From: an uncultured Acetobacteraceae bacterium
Lineage (GTDB): Bacteria; Pseudomonadota; Alphaproteobacteria; Acetobacterales; Acetobacteraceae
Direction of reading: 5' to 3'
Assembly (NCBI GenBank): GCA_937873175.1
Contig: CALMVT010000441.1
Location: forward strand, 1-32,858
Length of the DNA: 32,858 bases
The position numbers and the translations under genes were made by a program. Under the pieces are notes generated by a model that had not been told where the DNA came from, did no database searches, and worked only from the letters and a program-made list of their open reading frames with translations. Shown here piece by piece: positions 15,943-25,395 of the stretch (the stretch's first letter is position 1; each line of letters begins with the position of its first letter).

Positions 15943-16029
15943 ACCGCCACACGCACTGTCATGCACGGACGGTTGACGAACCGCCCCCGCGTCCGGCAGC
16001 GTTCCCGGCTGCAACAGCCCGGAACTCTC

Positions 16030-17085
16030 ATGCTCCCCATCACCCGACGCGCTGGCCTGACCCTGCCGCTCGCCGCCGCCGCGGTGCTCGCCGGCCGGGC
16101 CGGCGCGGCTCCCCTGGACGACCTGATCGAGCGGGCGCGCAAGGAGGGCGTGGTCAACAGCCTCGGCATGCCCGACGACTGGGCCAACTGGGAAGCGACC
16201 TGGAAGGCGATCACCGTAAAATACGGCATCAAGCACACCGACACCGACATGAGCAGCGCCGAGGAGTTGGCGAAGTTCGCCGCCGAGCGCTCCAACGCTT
16301 CGGGCGACATCGGCGACGTGGGTTTCGACTTCTGCAGCGTGGCGGTGGAACGCGGCGTGGCGGCGCCGTATAAGCCCACGACCTTCGCCCAGATCCCCGA
16401 ATGGGCGCGGGACTCGGAGGGCCGCTGGATGCTCGCCTACACCGGGACCATCGCCTTCGCCGTGGCGTCCGACCTGCCAAACCCGCCGAAATCCTGGGCC
16501 GATCTGCTCACCGGCACCTACAAGATCGCCGCGGGCGACGTGGGCAAGGCATCTCAATCCAACGCCGCCGTGCTGGCCTGCGCCATTGCCACCGGTGGGG
16601 ACGAGCGCCGGCTCGACCCAGCCATGGACCTGTTTGCCAAGCTCGCTCGGCAGAAGCGCCTGCTGACCATCAGCCCCCTCCCCGCCAACATGGGACGCGG
16701 CGAGATCCAGGTGGGCCTGCTGTGGGACTTCAACGCGCTGAGCTACCGTGACAAGGTCGGCGGGAACCGCTTCAATGTGGTGATCCCCGCGGACGGCTCC
16801 GTCACCAGCGGCTACTCCACCATCATCAACAAATACGCTAAGAACCCGAACGCGGCGATGCTGGTGCGGGAATACATCTTCAGCGACGAGGGCCAGGCCA
16901 ACCTCGCGGACGGCTATGCCCGGCCGATCCGGGTGGACCACCTGACCCTGTCCGACGCCACGAAGGCCAAGCTGCTGCCGGCCGCGCAATACGCCAAGGC
17001 CCGGCCGATTCACCCGCAGCTTTGGGCGGAGGGCGCGCGCCGCGTCCCCGCACTGTGGCAGGAGAAGGTATTGGCCGAGATGTAG
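16030..17085 (+). CDS. ABC transporter substrate-binding protein
   Basis: The 351-residue protein starts with a Tat- or Sec-type signal (LPITRRAGLTLPLAAAAVLAGRAGA-A) and continues as a periplasmic binding protein of the iron/polyamine/2-aminoethylphosphonate type (LIERARKEGVVNSLGMPDDW, DIGDVGFDFCSVAVERGV, LPNPPKSWADLLTGTYKI, VGLLWDFNAL, GYSTIINKYAKNPNAAMLVREYIFSDEGQANLADGYARPI). It delivers an unidentified solute to the permeases encoded immediately downstream. The ATG at 16030 puts the signal peptide at the N-terminus; an upstream ATG at 15961 would not. Context with a beta-keto acid cleavage enzyme and a lactonase-like hydrolase suggests an organic-acid-like ligand, but the fold alone does not say. 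Confidence 0.88.
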   Translation: MLPITRRAGLTLPLAAAAVLAGRAGAAPLDDLIERARKEGVVNSLGMPDDWANWEATWKAITVKYGIKHTDTDMSSAEELAKFAAERSNASGDIGDVGFDFCSVAVERGVAAPYKPTTFAQIPEWARDSEGRWMLAYTGTIAFAVASDLPNPPKSWADLLTGTYKIAAGDVGKASQSNAAVLACAIATGGDERRLDPAMDLFAKLARQKRLLTISPLPANMGRGEIQVGLLWDFNALSYRDKVGGNRFNVVIPADGSVTSGYSTIINKYAKNPNAAMLVREYIFSDEGQANLADGYARPIRVDHLTLSDATKAKLLPAAQYAKARPIHPQLWAEGARRVPALWQEKVLAEM

Positions 17086-17095
17086 GCCGCGCCCT

Positions 17096-17914
17096 TTGCC
17101 CCGTCCCGGCCTCGTGCTCTGGGCGGCGCCGTTCCTGCTGGCCGTGCTGGGCTTCGAGGTTTTGCCGGTGCTGTCCATGCTGGCGGGCAGTTTCGTGCAG
17201 GGCGGAGAATGGTCGCTGGGCAACTACGCCGCCCTGCTGTCCAGCCGGTTCTACCGCGGCGCGTTCGCCACCAGCGTCAACATCTCGCTGCTTACCAGCG
17301 TGATCGGCATCGGCATCGGCCTGCCGCTCAGCCTGGCGCTGCATCGCCGGTCCGCCCCGGTGCAGCGCCGCTTCCTGACCCTGTTCAACGTCGCCAGCAA
17401 CTTTGTCGGCGTACCGCTGGCGCTGGCGTTCACCATCCTTGCCGGGGTGAACGGCGTGGTGACGCTGCTGCTGGTGCGCTCCGGCCTGGTGCGGGATTTC
17501 AACATCTACTCGCTGCAAGGCTTGATGCTGGTGTACGCCTATTTCCAGGTGCCGTTCGCCGTGTTGGTGCTGTTCCCAAGCCTCGGCGCGCTGACCCCTG
17601 ACCTGGCCGAGCAGGCCCGGCTGATGGGCGCGTCCCGCTTCACCTTCTGGCGGCGCATCGGCTTGCCGGTGCTGGCGCCCAGCCTGATCGGCAGCCTCAT
17701 CCTCCTATTCGCTAACGCCATGGGCACCTATGCCACCGCCTACGCGCTGATCGGCGGCGGCGCCAACCTCGTCACGATCCGCATCGGCGAGCTTGTCGCG
17801 GGCGACGTGTTCACCGACCCCAACCTCGCCAACGCGCTGGCCGTGCTGCTGGTGCTGGCCCTGCTGCTGCCGATCCTGGTGGACCAGCTTCTGCTCCGAC
17901 GCAACCGTGCCTGA
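17096..17914 (+). CDS. ABC transporter permease, first subunit
   Basis: The 272-residue inner-membrane protein has six predicted helices and the binding-protein-dependent permease loop ALTPDLAEQARLMGASRFTFWRRIGLPVLAPSLIGS (the EAA-type motif that docks on the ATPase). It belongs to the class of paired permeases found with iron, polyamine and phosphonate importers. The start is TTG at 17096, ten bases after the binding-protein stop; no ATG or GTG fits better. Its end overlaps the next permease start by 8 bases (GTGCCTGA), showing tight coupling. Confidence 0.88.
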   Translation: MPRPGLVLWAAPFLLAVLGFEVLPVLSMLAGSFVQGGEWSLGNYAALLSSRFYRGAFATSVNISLLTSVIGIGIGLPLSLALHRRSAPVQRRFLTLFNVASNFVGVPLALAFTILAGVNGVVTLLLVRSGLVRDFNIYSLQGLMLVYAYFQVPFAVLVLFPSLGALTPDLAEQARLMGASRFTFWRRIGLPVLAPSLIGSLILLFANAMGTYATAYALIGGGANLVTIRIGELVAGDVFTDPNLANALAVLLVLALLLPILVDQLLLRRNRA

Positions 17915-18698
17915 ATGCCTGCACGGTCTCGGCGACCGCCTGCTGATCGGCGTCGTTTCGCTGCTCCTGCTGCTCCCGGTGCTGGCGGTCGTGGTCAGCG
18001 CGCTGGCGACCGACTGGTATTCGGGGCTGGTGCCCAGCGGCCTGACCCTTCAATGGTTTGCCCGGGTGCTGGCCGAGCCGGCATTCCAGGCGGCGCTGGC
18101 CCGGTCGCTGCTCGTCGCGGCCGGCTCGGTTGTCCTGCAAGTGCTGGTGACGGTGCCCGCGATCTTTGTTGCGCATTGCTACCTGCCCTGGCTCGACCGC
18201 TGGATGGAGCGCCTGATGGTGCTGCCCTACGCGCTGCCCCAGGTGGTGCTGGTGGTGGGCCTGCTCGGCCTTTACGCGGGCGGTCCACTTCCGCTGACTG
18301 GCACGCCCTGGATACTGTTGGGGGGCTACTTGCCGCTTGCCTTTCCGCTGCTCTACCTGCCGCTCAAGAACAACCTGCGCGCGTTGCGGGTGCACGAGCT
18401 GCTGGATGCCGGGCACTTGGTGGGCGCGGGCGACCTGGTGATCGCGCGTCGGGTCATCCTGCCCTGCGTCGTGCCCGGCCTCGCGGTGGGCCTGTCCATG
18501 GTGTTTGCGCTCAGCTTCGCCGAGTTCGTTTTCGCCAACCTGCTGGTCGGCGGCAACTTCCAGACGCTGGCGGTTTACCTGTTCGGGCAGCGGACGAAGA
18601 TCGGCCAGGTGACGGCGGTGATCGTGGTGATCTACTTCGCCGCCATGTGGCTTTCGACGCTTGCGGCCTTGTCGGTGCTGCGTCGGCGGCCCGGTTGA
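17907..18698 (+). CDS. ABC transporter permease, second subunit
   Basis: The 263-residue permease has six hydrophobic helices starting with DRLLIGVVSLLLLLPVLAVVVSALA. The docking loop near the C-terminal third (RVHELLDAGHLVGAGDLVIARRVILPCVVPGLAVGLSM) is a diverged EAA motif. It pairs with the preceding permease to form the channel. The GTG at 17907 is chosen: it lies inside the previous gene's last codons, and the protein then begins just before the first helix. Its stop codon overlaps the TTG start of the ATPase gene (TTGA). Confidence 0.87.
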   Translation: MPECLHGLGDRLLIGVVSLLLLLPVLAVVVSALATDWYSGLVPSGLTLQWFARVLAEPAFQAALARSLLVAAGSVVLQVLVTVPAIFVAHCYLPWLDRWMERLMVLPYALPQVVLVVGLLGLYAGGPLPLTGTPWILLGGYLPLAFPLLYLPLKNNLRALRVHELLDAGHLVGAGDLVIARRVILPCVVPGLAVGLSMVFALSFAEFVFANLLVGGNFQTLAVYLFGQRTKIGQVTAVIVVIYFAAMWLSTLAALSVLRRRPG

Positions 18699-19702
18699 GC
18701 TTCGTCGAAATCCGCGGCTTTGGAAAGGCTTACGGCGCCACGCAGGTCTTTGCGGACGTGGAACTGGACGTGTCCGAGGGCGAGATGTGCATCTTGCTGG
18801 GACCGTCAGGCTGCGGAAAGACGACGCTGCTCCGCGCCGTTGCCGGGCTGGCGCGGGCTGACTGCGGGCGCCTGCTGATCGCGGGCCGCGACGTGACCGC
18901 GGCGGCGCCCGAAGCTCGCGGCGTCGCCATGGTGTTCCAGCACTACGCGCTTTTCCCCAACATGACGGTGCGGCAGAACCTCGCCTTCGGCTTGCAGCAG
19001 AAGCGCCTGGCCCGCGCCCGGATCGCCGCGAAGGTTGATGCCGCGCTGACCCTGATGGAACTCGCGCCCCGCGCCGACGCCCGGCCCGCCGAGCTTTCGG
19101 GCGGGCAGAAGCAGCGCGTCGCCCTCGCCCGCGCCCTCGTGCTGGAACCCCGCCTGCTGCTGCTGGACGAGCCGCTGTCTGCGCTCGACGCGCAGATCCG
19201 CAAGCGCCTTCGCGACGAGCTGAAGCGCCTGCAGCGCGAAACCGGATTCACCGCCATCCTGGTTACGCACGACCAGGAAGAAGCGCTGGTGCTCGGCGAT
19301 CAGGTTGCGGTGATGCACGCGGGCCGCATTGTGCAGACCGGCCCGGCGCGCGAGGTGTACGACCGCCCCGCCACGCGCTTCGTCGCGGGCTTCATCGGCG
19401 ACTTCAACCTGCTCGAACCCGACGCGGTTTTGCGCGTGTTCGGGGAGCACGCGGACCGCGCCTGGGCGATCCACCCGGAGGCCATCGACCTGCTGCCGCC
19501 CGCCGCCGGCCAAGACGGACTGACCGCCGAAGCAGTGGTCATCGACGTCCGCATCCACGGGCCGGTGCTGCGCCACCTTCTTTTAACCAATGGAACTGAG
19601 CTGAAGGTCGATGTGCTGAACCGCTCCAGCATCGCGGCACGGCGCCCGGGCGACGCGGTGCGGCTCCGCCTCGATCGCAGCCAAGTCCGCGAAGTCGCCT
19701 GA
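18695..19702 (+). CDS. ABC transporter ATP-binding protein (PotA/FbpC-like)
   Basis: The 335-residue ATPase has Walker A GPSGCGKTT (about residues 37-45), Q-loop VFQHYALFPNMTV, signature LSGGQKQRVALARAL, Walker B LLLLDEPLSALD and switch histidine LVTHDQEEA. A C-terminal TOBE-like extension of about 100 residues follows (AIHPEAIDLLPP...VIDVRIHGPVLRHLLLTNGTELKVDVLNRSSIAARRPGDAVRLRLD), typical of polyamine/iron/thiamine-type importers. The start is the TTG at 18695, overlapping the permease stop by four bases. It energises the importer formed by the three preceding genes. Confidence 0.9.
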   Translation: MSFVEIRGFGKAYGATQVFADVELDVSEGEMCILLGPSGCGKTTLLRAVAGLARADCGRLLIAGRDVTAAAPEARGVAMVFQHYALFPNMTVRQNLAFGLQQKRLARARIAAKVDAALTLMELAPRADARPAELSGGQKQRVALARALVLEPRLLLLDEPLSALDAQIRKRLRDELKRLQRETGFTAILVTHDQEEALVLGDQVAVMHAGRIVQTGPAREVYDRPATRFVAGFIGDFNLLEPDAVLRVFGEHADRAWAIHPEAIDLLPPAAGQDGLTAEAVVIDVRIHGPVLRHLLLTNGTELKVDVLNRSSIAARRPGDAVRLRLDRSQVREVA

Positions 19703-19769
19703 CCCGGCCGTGTCCGGTCTCGGCAGGGAGCATCCCGGCGTGCTAAGCCTCGCGCCGGAGGAAACGCCC

Positions 19770-20600
19770 ATGCAGCCTGCCGTTATCGCCGTCGCTATCA
19801 CCGGCTCGGTCCCGCGCAAGAAGGACAACCCGGCCGTCCCCGTGACGCCTGCGGAGCAGATCGAGAGCACCCATGAGGCTTTCGAGGCCGGCGCGTCGCT
19901 CGTGCACATCCACGTGCGCGCGCCCGACGAAAGCCCGTCGAGCGACCCCGCCTTGTTCGCCCAAGTGCAGGAAGGCGTGCGCAAGCACTGCCCCGGCATG
20001 ATCGTGCAGTTCTCCACCGGCGGGCGCGGGCGCGACCCGGCGGCGCGGGGCAACGCGCTGGACCTGCGGCCCGACATGGCCTCGCTTTCGACCGGCTCGG
20101 TCAACTTTCCCACCATCGTATATGAGAACTCGGCGGCGCTGGTCACGGACCTTGCGACCCGGATGCAGACACATGGCGTGCGGCCGGAGGTCGAGATTTT
20201 TGACCTGTCGCACCTGCACGGCGCGCGCCGCCTGATCGACGCCGGGCTGATGGACGAGCGCCCGCATGTCCAGGTCGTCATGGGCGTGAAGAATGCGCTG
20301 CCGGCGGAAGAGCACCTGCTCGATTTGATGCTGGGCGAGCTGAAGCGCGTGCTGCCTCATGCGACCTGGACCGCGGCGGGCATCGGGGTGAACCAGGCGC
20401 GGGTAATGGATTGGGTGCTGGCCCGCGGCGGCGACGGCGTGCGCACCGGCCTGGAGGATAACGTGCGCGTGAGCCGCGACCGACTGGCCGCCAGCAACGC
20501 CGAACTGGTCCGCATGGCCGCCGAAGCCGTCGCCCGGCACGGCCGCCGCCCCGCAACCCCCGCCGAGGCCCGGGCCGCGCTCGGTGTCCAAGCCGCCTGA
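19770..20600 (+). CDS. Beta-keto acid cleavage enzyme (BKACE, DUF849 family)
   Basis: The 276-residue TIM-barrel protein belongs to the 3-keto-5-aminohexanoate cleavage enzyme family. Residues known from Kce are present: zinc ligands His46 and His48 (LVHIHVRAP) and Glu229, plus Ser82, Arg225 and Asp230 (GVRTGLEDN). These enzymes condense a beta-keto acid with acetyl-CoA, releasing acetoacetate and a new acyl-CoA. The ATG at 19770 follows GGAGGAAA. The gene sits 67 bases after the ABC ATPase and 15 bases before a PcaD-like hydrolase, suggesting the imported compound is converted to a beta-keto acid. The exact substrate cannot be read from the sequence. Confidence 0.9.
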   Translation: MQPAVIAVAITGSVPRKKDNPAVPVTPAEQIESTHEAFEAGASLVHIHVRAPDESPSSDPALFAQVQEGVRKHCPGMIVQFSTGGRGRDPAARGNALDLRPDMASLSTGSVNFPTIVYENSAALVTDLATRMQTHGVRPEVEIFDLSHLHGARRLIDAGLMDERPHVQVVMGVKNALPAEEHLLDLMLGELKRVLPHATWTAAGIGVNQARVMDWVLARGGDGVRTGLEDNVRVSRDRLAASNAELVRMAAEAVARHGRRPATPAEARAALGVQAA

Positions 20601-20615
20601 CGGAGCACCGCACCC

Positions 20616-21389
20616 ATGCCGCTCATCGCCGCCAACGGAACGCAGCTTTTCTATGACCTCGCCGGGCCGGAGGGCGCGCCGGTGGTGGCGTTCTCCAACT
20701 CCATCGGCACGACGGTCGAGATGTGGGACGCCCAGGCCCAGGCGCTGGCCGGCCGTTGCCGGGTCCTGCGCTACGACACGCGGGGCCACGCCCGCTCGCC
20801 TGTGGTGGACCAACCGATCAAGATCGAGACCTTGGCGGACGACCTGGCCGGGCTGTTGGACGTGCTGGGAATTGCCCGCGCCCACGTCGTCGGCCTGTCG
20901 CTCGGCGGCATGACGGCGCAGGCCTTCGCCGCCACCCGGCCGGACCGGGTGCACGGCCTCGTGCTGATGGCGACTTCCGCCTACCTGCCGCAGGGCTGGG
21001 CGGAGCGGGCGGCGCTGGTGCGGGAGCAGGGCATGGGCGCCATCATCGATGCGGTGATGGCCCGCTGGTTCACCCCCGCCTATCAGCACGCGCCGCTGGC
21101 GGAAGCGCTGAGGGAGCGCTTTTTGCAGATTGACCCCCGCGGCTACGCCGTGTGCTGCGGCGCCATCGGCGCCATGGACCTGCGCCCGTCCAATGCCGGC
21201 ATCCGCGCGCCGACGCTGATCGTCGCCGGCGCTGACGACCCGTCAACCCCGCCTGCCATGAGCGAAGACATCCGCAGCCGCATCCCCGACGCGGAACTCA
21301 TGGTGCTGCCGCGCGCGGCCCACATCCTGGCGGTCGAGCGGGCGGACCGGGTCAACCAAATCCTCGCGGGCTTCCTGGACGCGCTTTAA
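20616..21389 (+). CDS. Alpha/beta hydrolase, 3-oxoadipate enol-lactonase-like
   Basis: The 257-residue enzyme has the alpha/beta hydrolase fold with nucleophile Ser in [16 protein letters not shown] (about residue 93), acid Asp in [12 protein letters not shown], and His in [14 protein letters not shown]. The opening ([35 protein letters not shown]) and overall length match PcaD enol-lactonases. PcaD makes 3-oxoadipate, itself a beta-keto acid, so pairing with a BKACE is chemically sensible. No other protocatechuate genes are present, however, so the true lactone or ester may differ. The gene ends in a 4-base overlap with the convergent amidase stop. Confidence 0.87.
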   Translation: MPLIAANGTQLFYDLAGPEGAPVVAFSNSIGTTVEMWDAQAQALAGRCRVLRYDTRGHARSPVVDQPIKIETLADDLAGLLDVLGIARAHVVGLSLGGMTAQAFAATRPDRVHGLVLMATSAYLPQGWAERAALVREQGMGAIIDAVMARWFTPAYQHAPLAEALRERFLQIDPRGYAVCCGAIGAMDLRPSNAGIRAPTLIVAGADDPSTPPAMSEDIRSRIPDAELMVLPRAAHILAVERADRVNQILAGFLDAL

Positions 21390-22900
21390 AACCGCTTCCA
21401 GTCCCCCACGCCCTCAAAGGCTGCCGCGGCGGCATAGATCGTGCTTTCGTCCCAATGCTTGCCGATCAGCATGGCGCCCACCGGTAGCCCGTCGCTGAGG
21501 CCGCACGGCACGGACATCGCCGGGTGCCCGGTCACGTCGAACGGCGCGGTGTTGTTGATCATCTCGAACGCCCGCTGCACGTAAAGGCCCAGGCCCCCTT
21601 CGGCCGGCGGCAGCGCCGTCGCGACCACCGGCAGCGTCGGCATCAGCAGCAGGTCGTATTGCGCCAAGGCCGCGTCGTAGGCCGCGCGCAGCCGGCGCGC
21701 GATGTTCTGCGCCTTGGCGTAGTAACGCCCGCGGTAGGCATTGGTGAAATACTCGCCCACGAACATGCAGATCTTCAGCGTGTCGGACAGATCGTTCGCC
21801 CGCTCCCGCCAGGAGGCATGGGCGTCCATCAAGCCCACGTTGTACTGGCCCTTCCAGTTGAAGCCCATGCCGTTGCCGCGCATCATCTGCACTTGCAGGC
21901 CCTCGTTGCCGATAGGCGCCCACACGTCCTTGCCGATGCGGTGCATGGGGACGCTGACCTCCTCCACGGCCGCACCCAGCCCGGCCAGGCGCTCCCCCGC
22001 TTCGCGCACCTTGGCGTCCACGCCCGGCTCGGAGTTCGGCCAGCCGAACCCCTCCGCGACTACGCCGATGCGCAGGCCCCGCACGCCGCGGCCCAGCGCC
22101 TCCGTATAGCGCGCCGTGGTGCAGCCCATCTGCCGGGGATCGAGGCCGTCCGGCCCAGCCAGCACCTCCAGCAGCAGTGCGTTGTCGGCCACCGTCGCGG
22201 TCATCGGCCCCGTGTGGTCGATGGTCGCCTCGATGGGCATGACCCCGGTATAGGGCACGAGGCCCCAGGTGCCCTTCATGCCGTAGATGCCGCAGAACGA
22301 CGCCGGGATGCGGATCGACCCGCCCTGGTCGCCGCCGATGGCCATATCGACCTCCCCCGCCGCGACCAGCGCGCCGGAGCCGGAAGACGAGCCGCCGGCG
22401 GAAAAGCCCCGCTTGTGCGGGTTGTGCACCGGCCCCAGCGCCCCGGTATGGCTGCCGCCCGACAGGCAGAACGCTTCGCAATGCGCCTTGCCCAGAATGG
22501 TCGCGCCCGCGTCCAGCATCCTGGTGACGATGGTGGCGTCCTGGTCCGGCACGTAGCCTTCCAGCGTTGCCGACCCGTTCATCATCGGCACGCCGGCCAG
22601 GCACACGTTGTCCTTGAGCGCCACGGTCTTGCCGGCGAGAGGCCCGGTGTCCGCGCCCTTCACCACGCTTTTCACATACCAGGCGTTATGCCCGTTCTCC
22701 TCCGGCCCCGGCTGGTAGCCCGGCGTGCGCGGGTAGCGCACGACCGGCTTGTCGTCCGGCATGGCGTCGATGACGCGGTAGGACTCCACGGCGCCGTCCA
22801 TCATGGCGTGGAACAGGCCCAGCCGTTCCTCGGACAGCTCCATGCCCAGGTCGAACACGATGTCCTGCAACTGGGAAAGGGTCGGCTTCTCGACGCTCAT
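21386..22900 (-). CDS. Amidase of the amidase-signature family, nitrile-hydratase type
   Basis: The 504-residue cytoplasmic enzyme hydrolyses amides to carboxylic acid and ammonia. The Ser-cisSer-Lys triad is visible as Lys96 (TVALKDNV), Ser171 (AGGSSSGSG) and Ser195 ([29 protein letters not shown]). These positions are the same as I recall for the nitrile-hydratase-linked amidase of Rhodococcus N-771. An N-terminal helical part (about residues 1-85) and the C-terminal [20 protein letters not shown] segment also fit that subgroup. It is the last gene of the amide-transporter operon, 23 bases after the ATPase gene upstream. It should process amides that are imported or that the nitrile hydratase produces. 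Confidence 0.93.
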   Translation of the reverse strand: MSVEKPTLSQLQDIVFDLGMELSEERLGLFHAMMDGAVESYRVIDAMPDDKPVVRYPRTPGYQPGPEENGHNAWYVKSVVKGADTGPLAGKTVALKDNVCLAGVPMMNGSATLEGYVPDQDATIVTRMLDAGATILGKAHCEAFCLSGGSHTGALGPVHNPHKRGFSAGGSSSGSGALVAAGEVDMAIGGDQGGSIRIPASFCGIYGMKGTWGLVPYTGVMPIEATIDHTGPMTATVADNALLLEVLAGPDGLDPRQMGCTTARYTEALGRGVRGLRIGVVAEGFGWPNSEPGVDAKVREAGERLAGLGAAVEEVSVPMHRIGKDVWAPIGNEGLQVQMMRGNGMGFNWKGQYNVGLMDAHASWRERANDLSDTLKICMFVGEYFTNAYRGRYYAKAQNIARRLRAAYDAALAQYDLLLMPTLPVVATALPPAEGGLGLYVQRAFEMINNTAPFDVTGHPAMSVPCGLSDGLPVGAMLIGKHWDESTIYAAAAAFEGVGDWKRF

Positions 22901-22922
22901 GGTTGGCTCCTTGAGGTATGAG

Positions 22923-23627
22923 TTACGCCGCCATGCCGACGAACTCGGCGATCAGCGCCGGGTCCTGCACGGCTTCGGGGCTGGCCTCGCGCGTGATGAT
23001 GCCCTTCTGAATGATCAGGATGCGCTGGGACAGGGCGGCGATGAACTTCAGGTTCTGTTCCACGAGCACGACCGTGACCGCGCCGCCGCGGGACAGACTT
23101 TGCAGCGTCTCGATGATCTCGTCGATAATGGAGGGCTGGATGCCCTCGGTCGGCTCGTCCAGCAGCATCAGCCGCGGCGCGCCACACAGGCAGCGGGCCA
23201 GCGCCAGCAACTGCTGCTCGCCGCCCGACAGCGCGCCGCCGGTGCGGTCCAGCAACCGCCGCAGCCGCGGAAAGCTCTCCAGCACCCCTTCGATGGTCCG
23301 CCGCTCGTCTTGCTTGGACAGCAGGCAGCCCATGCGCAGGTTCTCCGCCACGCTGAGCGCCGGGAAAATCTGCCGGCCCTGCGGCACGTAGCCGATGCCG
23401 AGCCGGGCACGGGCGGTGGGCGACAGCTTGGTGATGTCGCGCCCTTCGAACGCGACGCGCCCGCCGGTCGCCGGCAGGTAGCCCATCAGGGTGCGCAGCA
23501 GGGTGGACTTGCCCATGCCGTTGTGCCCGAGGATGCCGACGAACTCGCCCGGCGCCACGGCGACGTTGACTCCGGCCAGGATCGGGATGCGGCCGTAGCC
23601 GGAGCGCAGCCCGTCTACCTGCAGCAT
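22923..23627 (-). CDS. ABC transporter ATP-binding protein (LivF/UrtE type)
   Basis: The 234-residue ATPase has Walker [13 protein letters not shown], signature [15 protein letters not shown] and Walker [20 protein letters not shown]. The [10 protein letters not shown] form is characteristic of urea/amide-type (UrtE, FmdF) rather than classic branched-chain amino acid LivF. I place the start at the ATG at 23627, which has an AGGCGG-like ribosome site. A GTG at 23657 that overlaps the preceding gene's stop (GTGA) would add ten residues and is a real alternative. It is the fifth gene of the six-gene transporter/amidase operon. Confidence 0.9.
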   Translation of the reverse strand: MLQVDGLRSGYGRIPILAGVNVAVAPGEFVGILGHNGMGKSTLLRTLMGYLPATGGRVAFEGRDITKLSPTARARLGIGYVPQGRQIFPALSVAENLRMGCLLSKQDERRTIEGVLESFPRLRRLLDRTGGALSGGEQQLLALARCLCGAPRLMLLDEPTEGIQPSIIDEIIETLQSLSRGGAVTVVLVEQNLKFIAALSQRILIIQKGIITREASPEAVQDPALIAEFVGMAA

Positions 23628-23653
23628 GGTGCCGCCTGCTTCCCCCGGCAGAG

Positions 23654-24373
23654 TCACGCTGCCTGCTTCCCGAGATACACGTCGCGCACCGCCGGGTCGG
23701 CCATCACGCGCTCCACGTCGTCCTCGACCAGGATGGCGCCCCCGTTGAACACCGTCACCGTGGAGGCGATCATGCGGATGAACTGCATGTCGTGCTCCAC
23801 GACGATCAGCGCATGCGTTTGGTTGATCTCGCGGATCAACGCGGCGGTGCGCAGCACCTCCTCGTGCGTCATGCCGGCCGCCGGCTCGTCCAGCAGCACT
23901 AGGTCCGGCTCCTGCGCCAGCACGGCAGCGATCTCCACCCATTGCCGCTGCCCGTGCGCGAGCTGCCCCACGATGCGCGCGGCGATGGCGGTCAGCCGCA
24001 GGCGCTCCAGCGTCTCGCCCGTGATGCGCCGGGCCTGCCGCGCCGAGCCGCGCCGGGCGGCCGCGACGAACACGTTTTCCCGCACTGACAACCCGTCAAA
24101 CACATTGGGCACCTGCGTCTTGATGCCGACGCCCAGGCGCGCGATCTGGTGCGGCTCCGCCCCGGTGATGTCCCGGCCGCGCAGCAGGATGCGCCCGGCG
24201 CTCGGCTTGAGCTGCCCGGTCAGCATTTTGAAGAACGTGCTCTTGCCCGCGCCGTTCGGGCCGATCAGGCAGCGCAGCTCCATCTCGCGCAGCGCAAAGT
24301 TGACGCCGTTCACCGCGGTGACGCCGCCGAACCGCATGGTGGCGCCCTGCGCTTCCAGCAGCGGCACCGTCAC
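23654..24373 (-). CDS. ABC transporter ATP-binding protein (LivG/UrtD type)
   Basis: The 239-residue ATPase shows Walker A IGPNGAGKSTFF, a signature loop written LAHGQRQWVEIAAVL, Walker B LVLLDEPAAGM and switch VVEHDMQFI. The HGQRQW-E signature is the UrtD-like variant seen in urea/amide transporters. The LivG-type insertion (DITGAEPHQIARLGVGIKTQVPNVFDGLSVRENV) is present. The start is GTG at 24373, overlapping the permease stop codon (GTGA) and preceded by GGAGGTGGAG within the upstream gene. It pairs with the LivF/UrtE-type subunit to power the permease. Confidence 0.91.
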   Translation of the reverse strand: MTVPLLEAQGATMRFGGVTAVNGVNFALREMELRCLIGPNGAGKSTFFKMLTGQLKPSAGRILLRGRDITGAEPHQIARLGVGIKTQVPNVFDGLSVRENVFVAAARRGSARQARRITGETLERLRLTAIAARIVGQLAHGQRQWVEIAAVLAQEPDLVLLDEPAAGMTHEEVLRTAALIREINQTHALIVVEHDMQFIRMIASTVTVFNGGAILVEDDVERVMADPAVRDVYLGKQAA

Positions 24374-25395
24374 AGCTCCACCTCCACCGGGGCGGCCTCG
24401 GCGACCTGCCCCCGGCGCACCCCCGGCACCCGGCGGAACAGCCCTTGCACCACCGGCACCAGCCCCTGCGGCACCAGCAGCACGAACACCACCAGCACCG
24501 CGCCGAGCACAAGGTTGGCGTTCACCATCTCCTGCGCTCCGATCACCGAGATCAGGTATTGGATGCCGACTGCGCCCAGGATCGGCCCGAGCAGCGTCCC
24601 CAAGCCCCCGACCAGCACGTAGATCAGCACCTGGGCCGAGGTCGCCAGCCCGAACACCGTGGGGCTGATGAACGATCCCCAGTTGGCATACAGGCACCCG
24701 GCCAGCCCGGCGATGCCGCCGCCGATGGCGAACACGATCAGCTTGTACAGCCGCGTGTCGTAGCCCAGCAGTTGCGCCCGGGTCTCGTTTTCCCGGATCG
24801 CTACCACGACCCGGCCGAAGCGGCTGGCCAGGACCGCGCGCAGCAAGATGTAGACCAGGAGCAGCGCACCCATGGCCGCATACCACGTCTGCTGCGGGTC
24901 GAGCGGCGAGGACGGGTCGCCGGGCACATTCAGCGGCGGCACGGAGGGCATGCCGTTGAACCCGCCCAGCGGCGCGTTGCCGATCGTGTAGAAGTCACCC
25001 GCGGTGGAGTTCACCACGTTGAACAGGATCACTGTCACCGTCAGCGTGATCACCCCGATATAAGCGTCGCTGATCCGCCCGTAGAACATGAAGTAGCCGA
25101 GCAGCGCCGCGAACAGCGTCGGCAGCAGGACCGACAGCAGCACGGGCACCGTGCTGTCCCCCATGTTCATGACCGCGACCGCATAGGTGTAGCCGCCCAG
25201 GCCGAAGAACGCAGTCTGCCCGAACGACATGATGCCGCCGTAGCCCCAGATGAACCCCTGGCTCAACGCCAGCACCGCCATCGCGGCGAACACCGTCATC
25301 TGCAGCAGGCCGAACAGGTCGAACACAAGCGGCAAGCCGAGCAGCACCACCAAGCCCGCCGCGACCATGGCCGCGAAGCTGGCCCAGCCGGTCAC
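24370..25395 (-). CDS. Branched-chain/urea/amide-type ABC permease (LivM/UrtC type)
   Basis: The 341-residue inner-membrane protein has about nine hydrophobic helices and the LivM-family landmarks ALSQGFIWGYGGIMSFGQTAFFGLGGY and SRFGRVVVAIRENETRAQLLGYDTRLYKLIVFAIGGGIAGLAGCLYANWGSFISPTVF. The latter contains the loop that contacts the ATPases. The start is GTG at 25395, overlapping the stop of the preceding permease (GTGA) and following GGAGGAG. It is one half of the membrane channel of the amide transporter. Confidence 0.91.
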   Translation of the reverse strand: MTGWASFAAMVAAGLVVLLGLPLVFDLFGLLQMTVFAAMAVLALSQGFIWGYGGIMSFGQTAFFGLGGYTYAVAVMNMGDSTVPVLLSVLLPTLFAALLGYFMFYGRISDAYIGVITLTVTVILFNVVNSTAGDFYTIGNAPLGGFNGMPSVPPLNVPGDPSSPLDPQQTWYAAMGALLLVYILLRAVLASRFGRVVVAIRENETRAQLLGYDTRLYKLIVFAIGGGIAGLAGCLYANWGSFISPTVFGLATSAQVLIYVLVGGLGTLLGPILGAVGIQYLISVIGAQEMVNANLVLGAVLVVFVLLVPQGLVPVVQGLFRRVPGVRRGQVAEAAPVEVEL

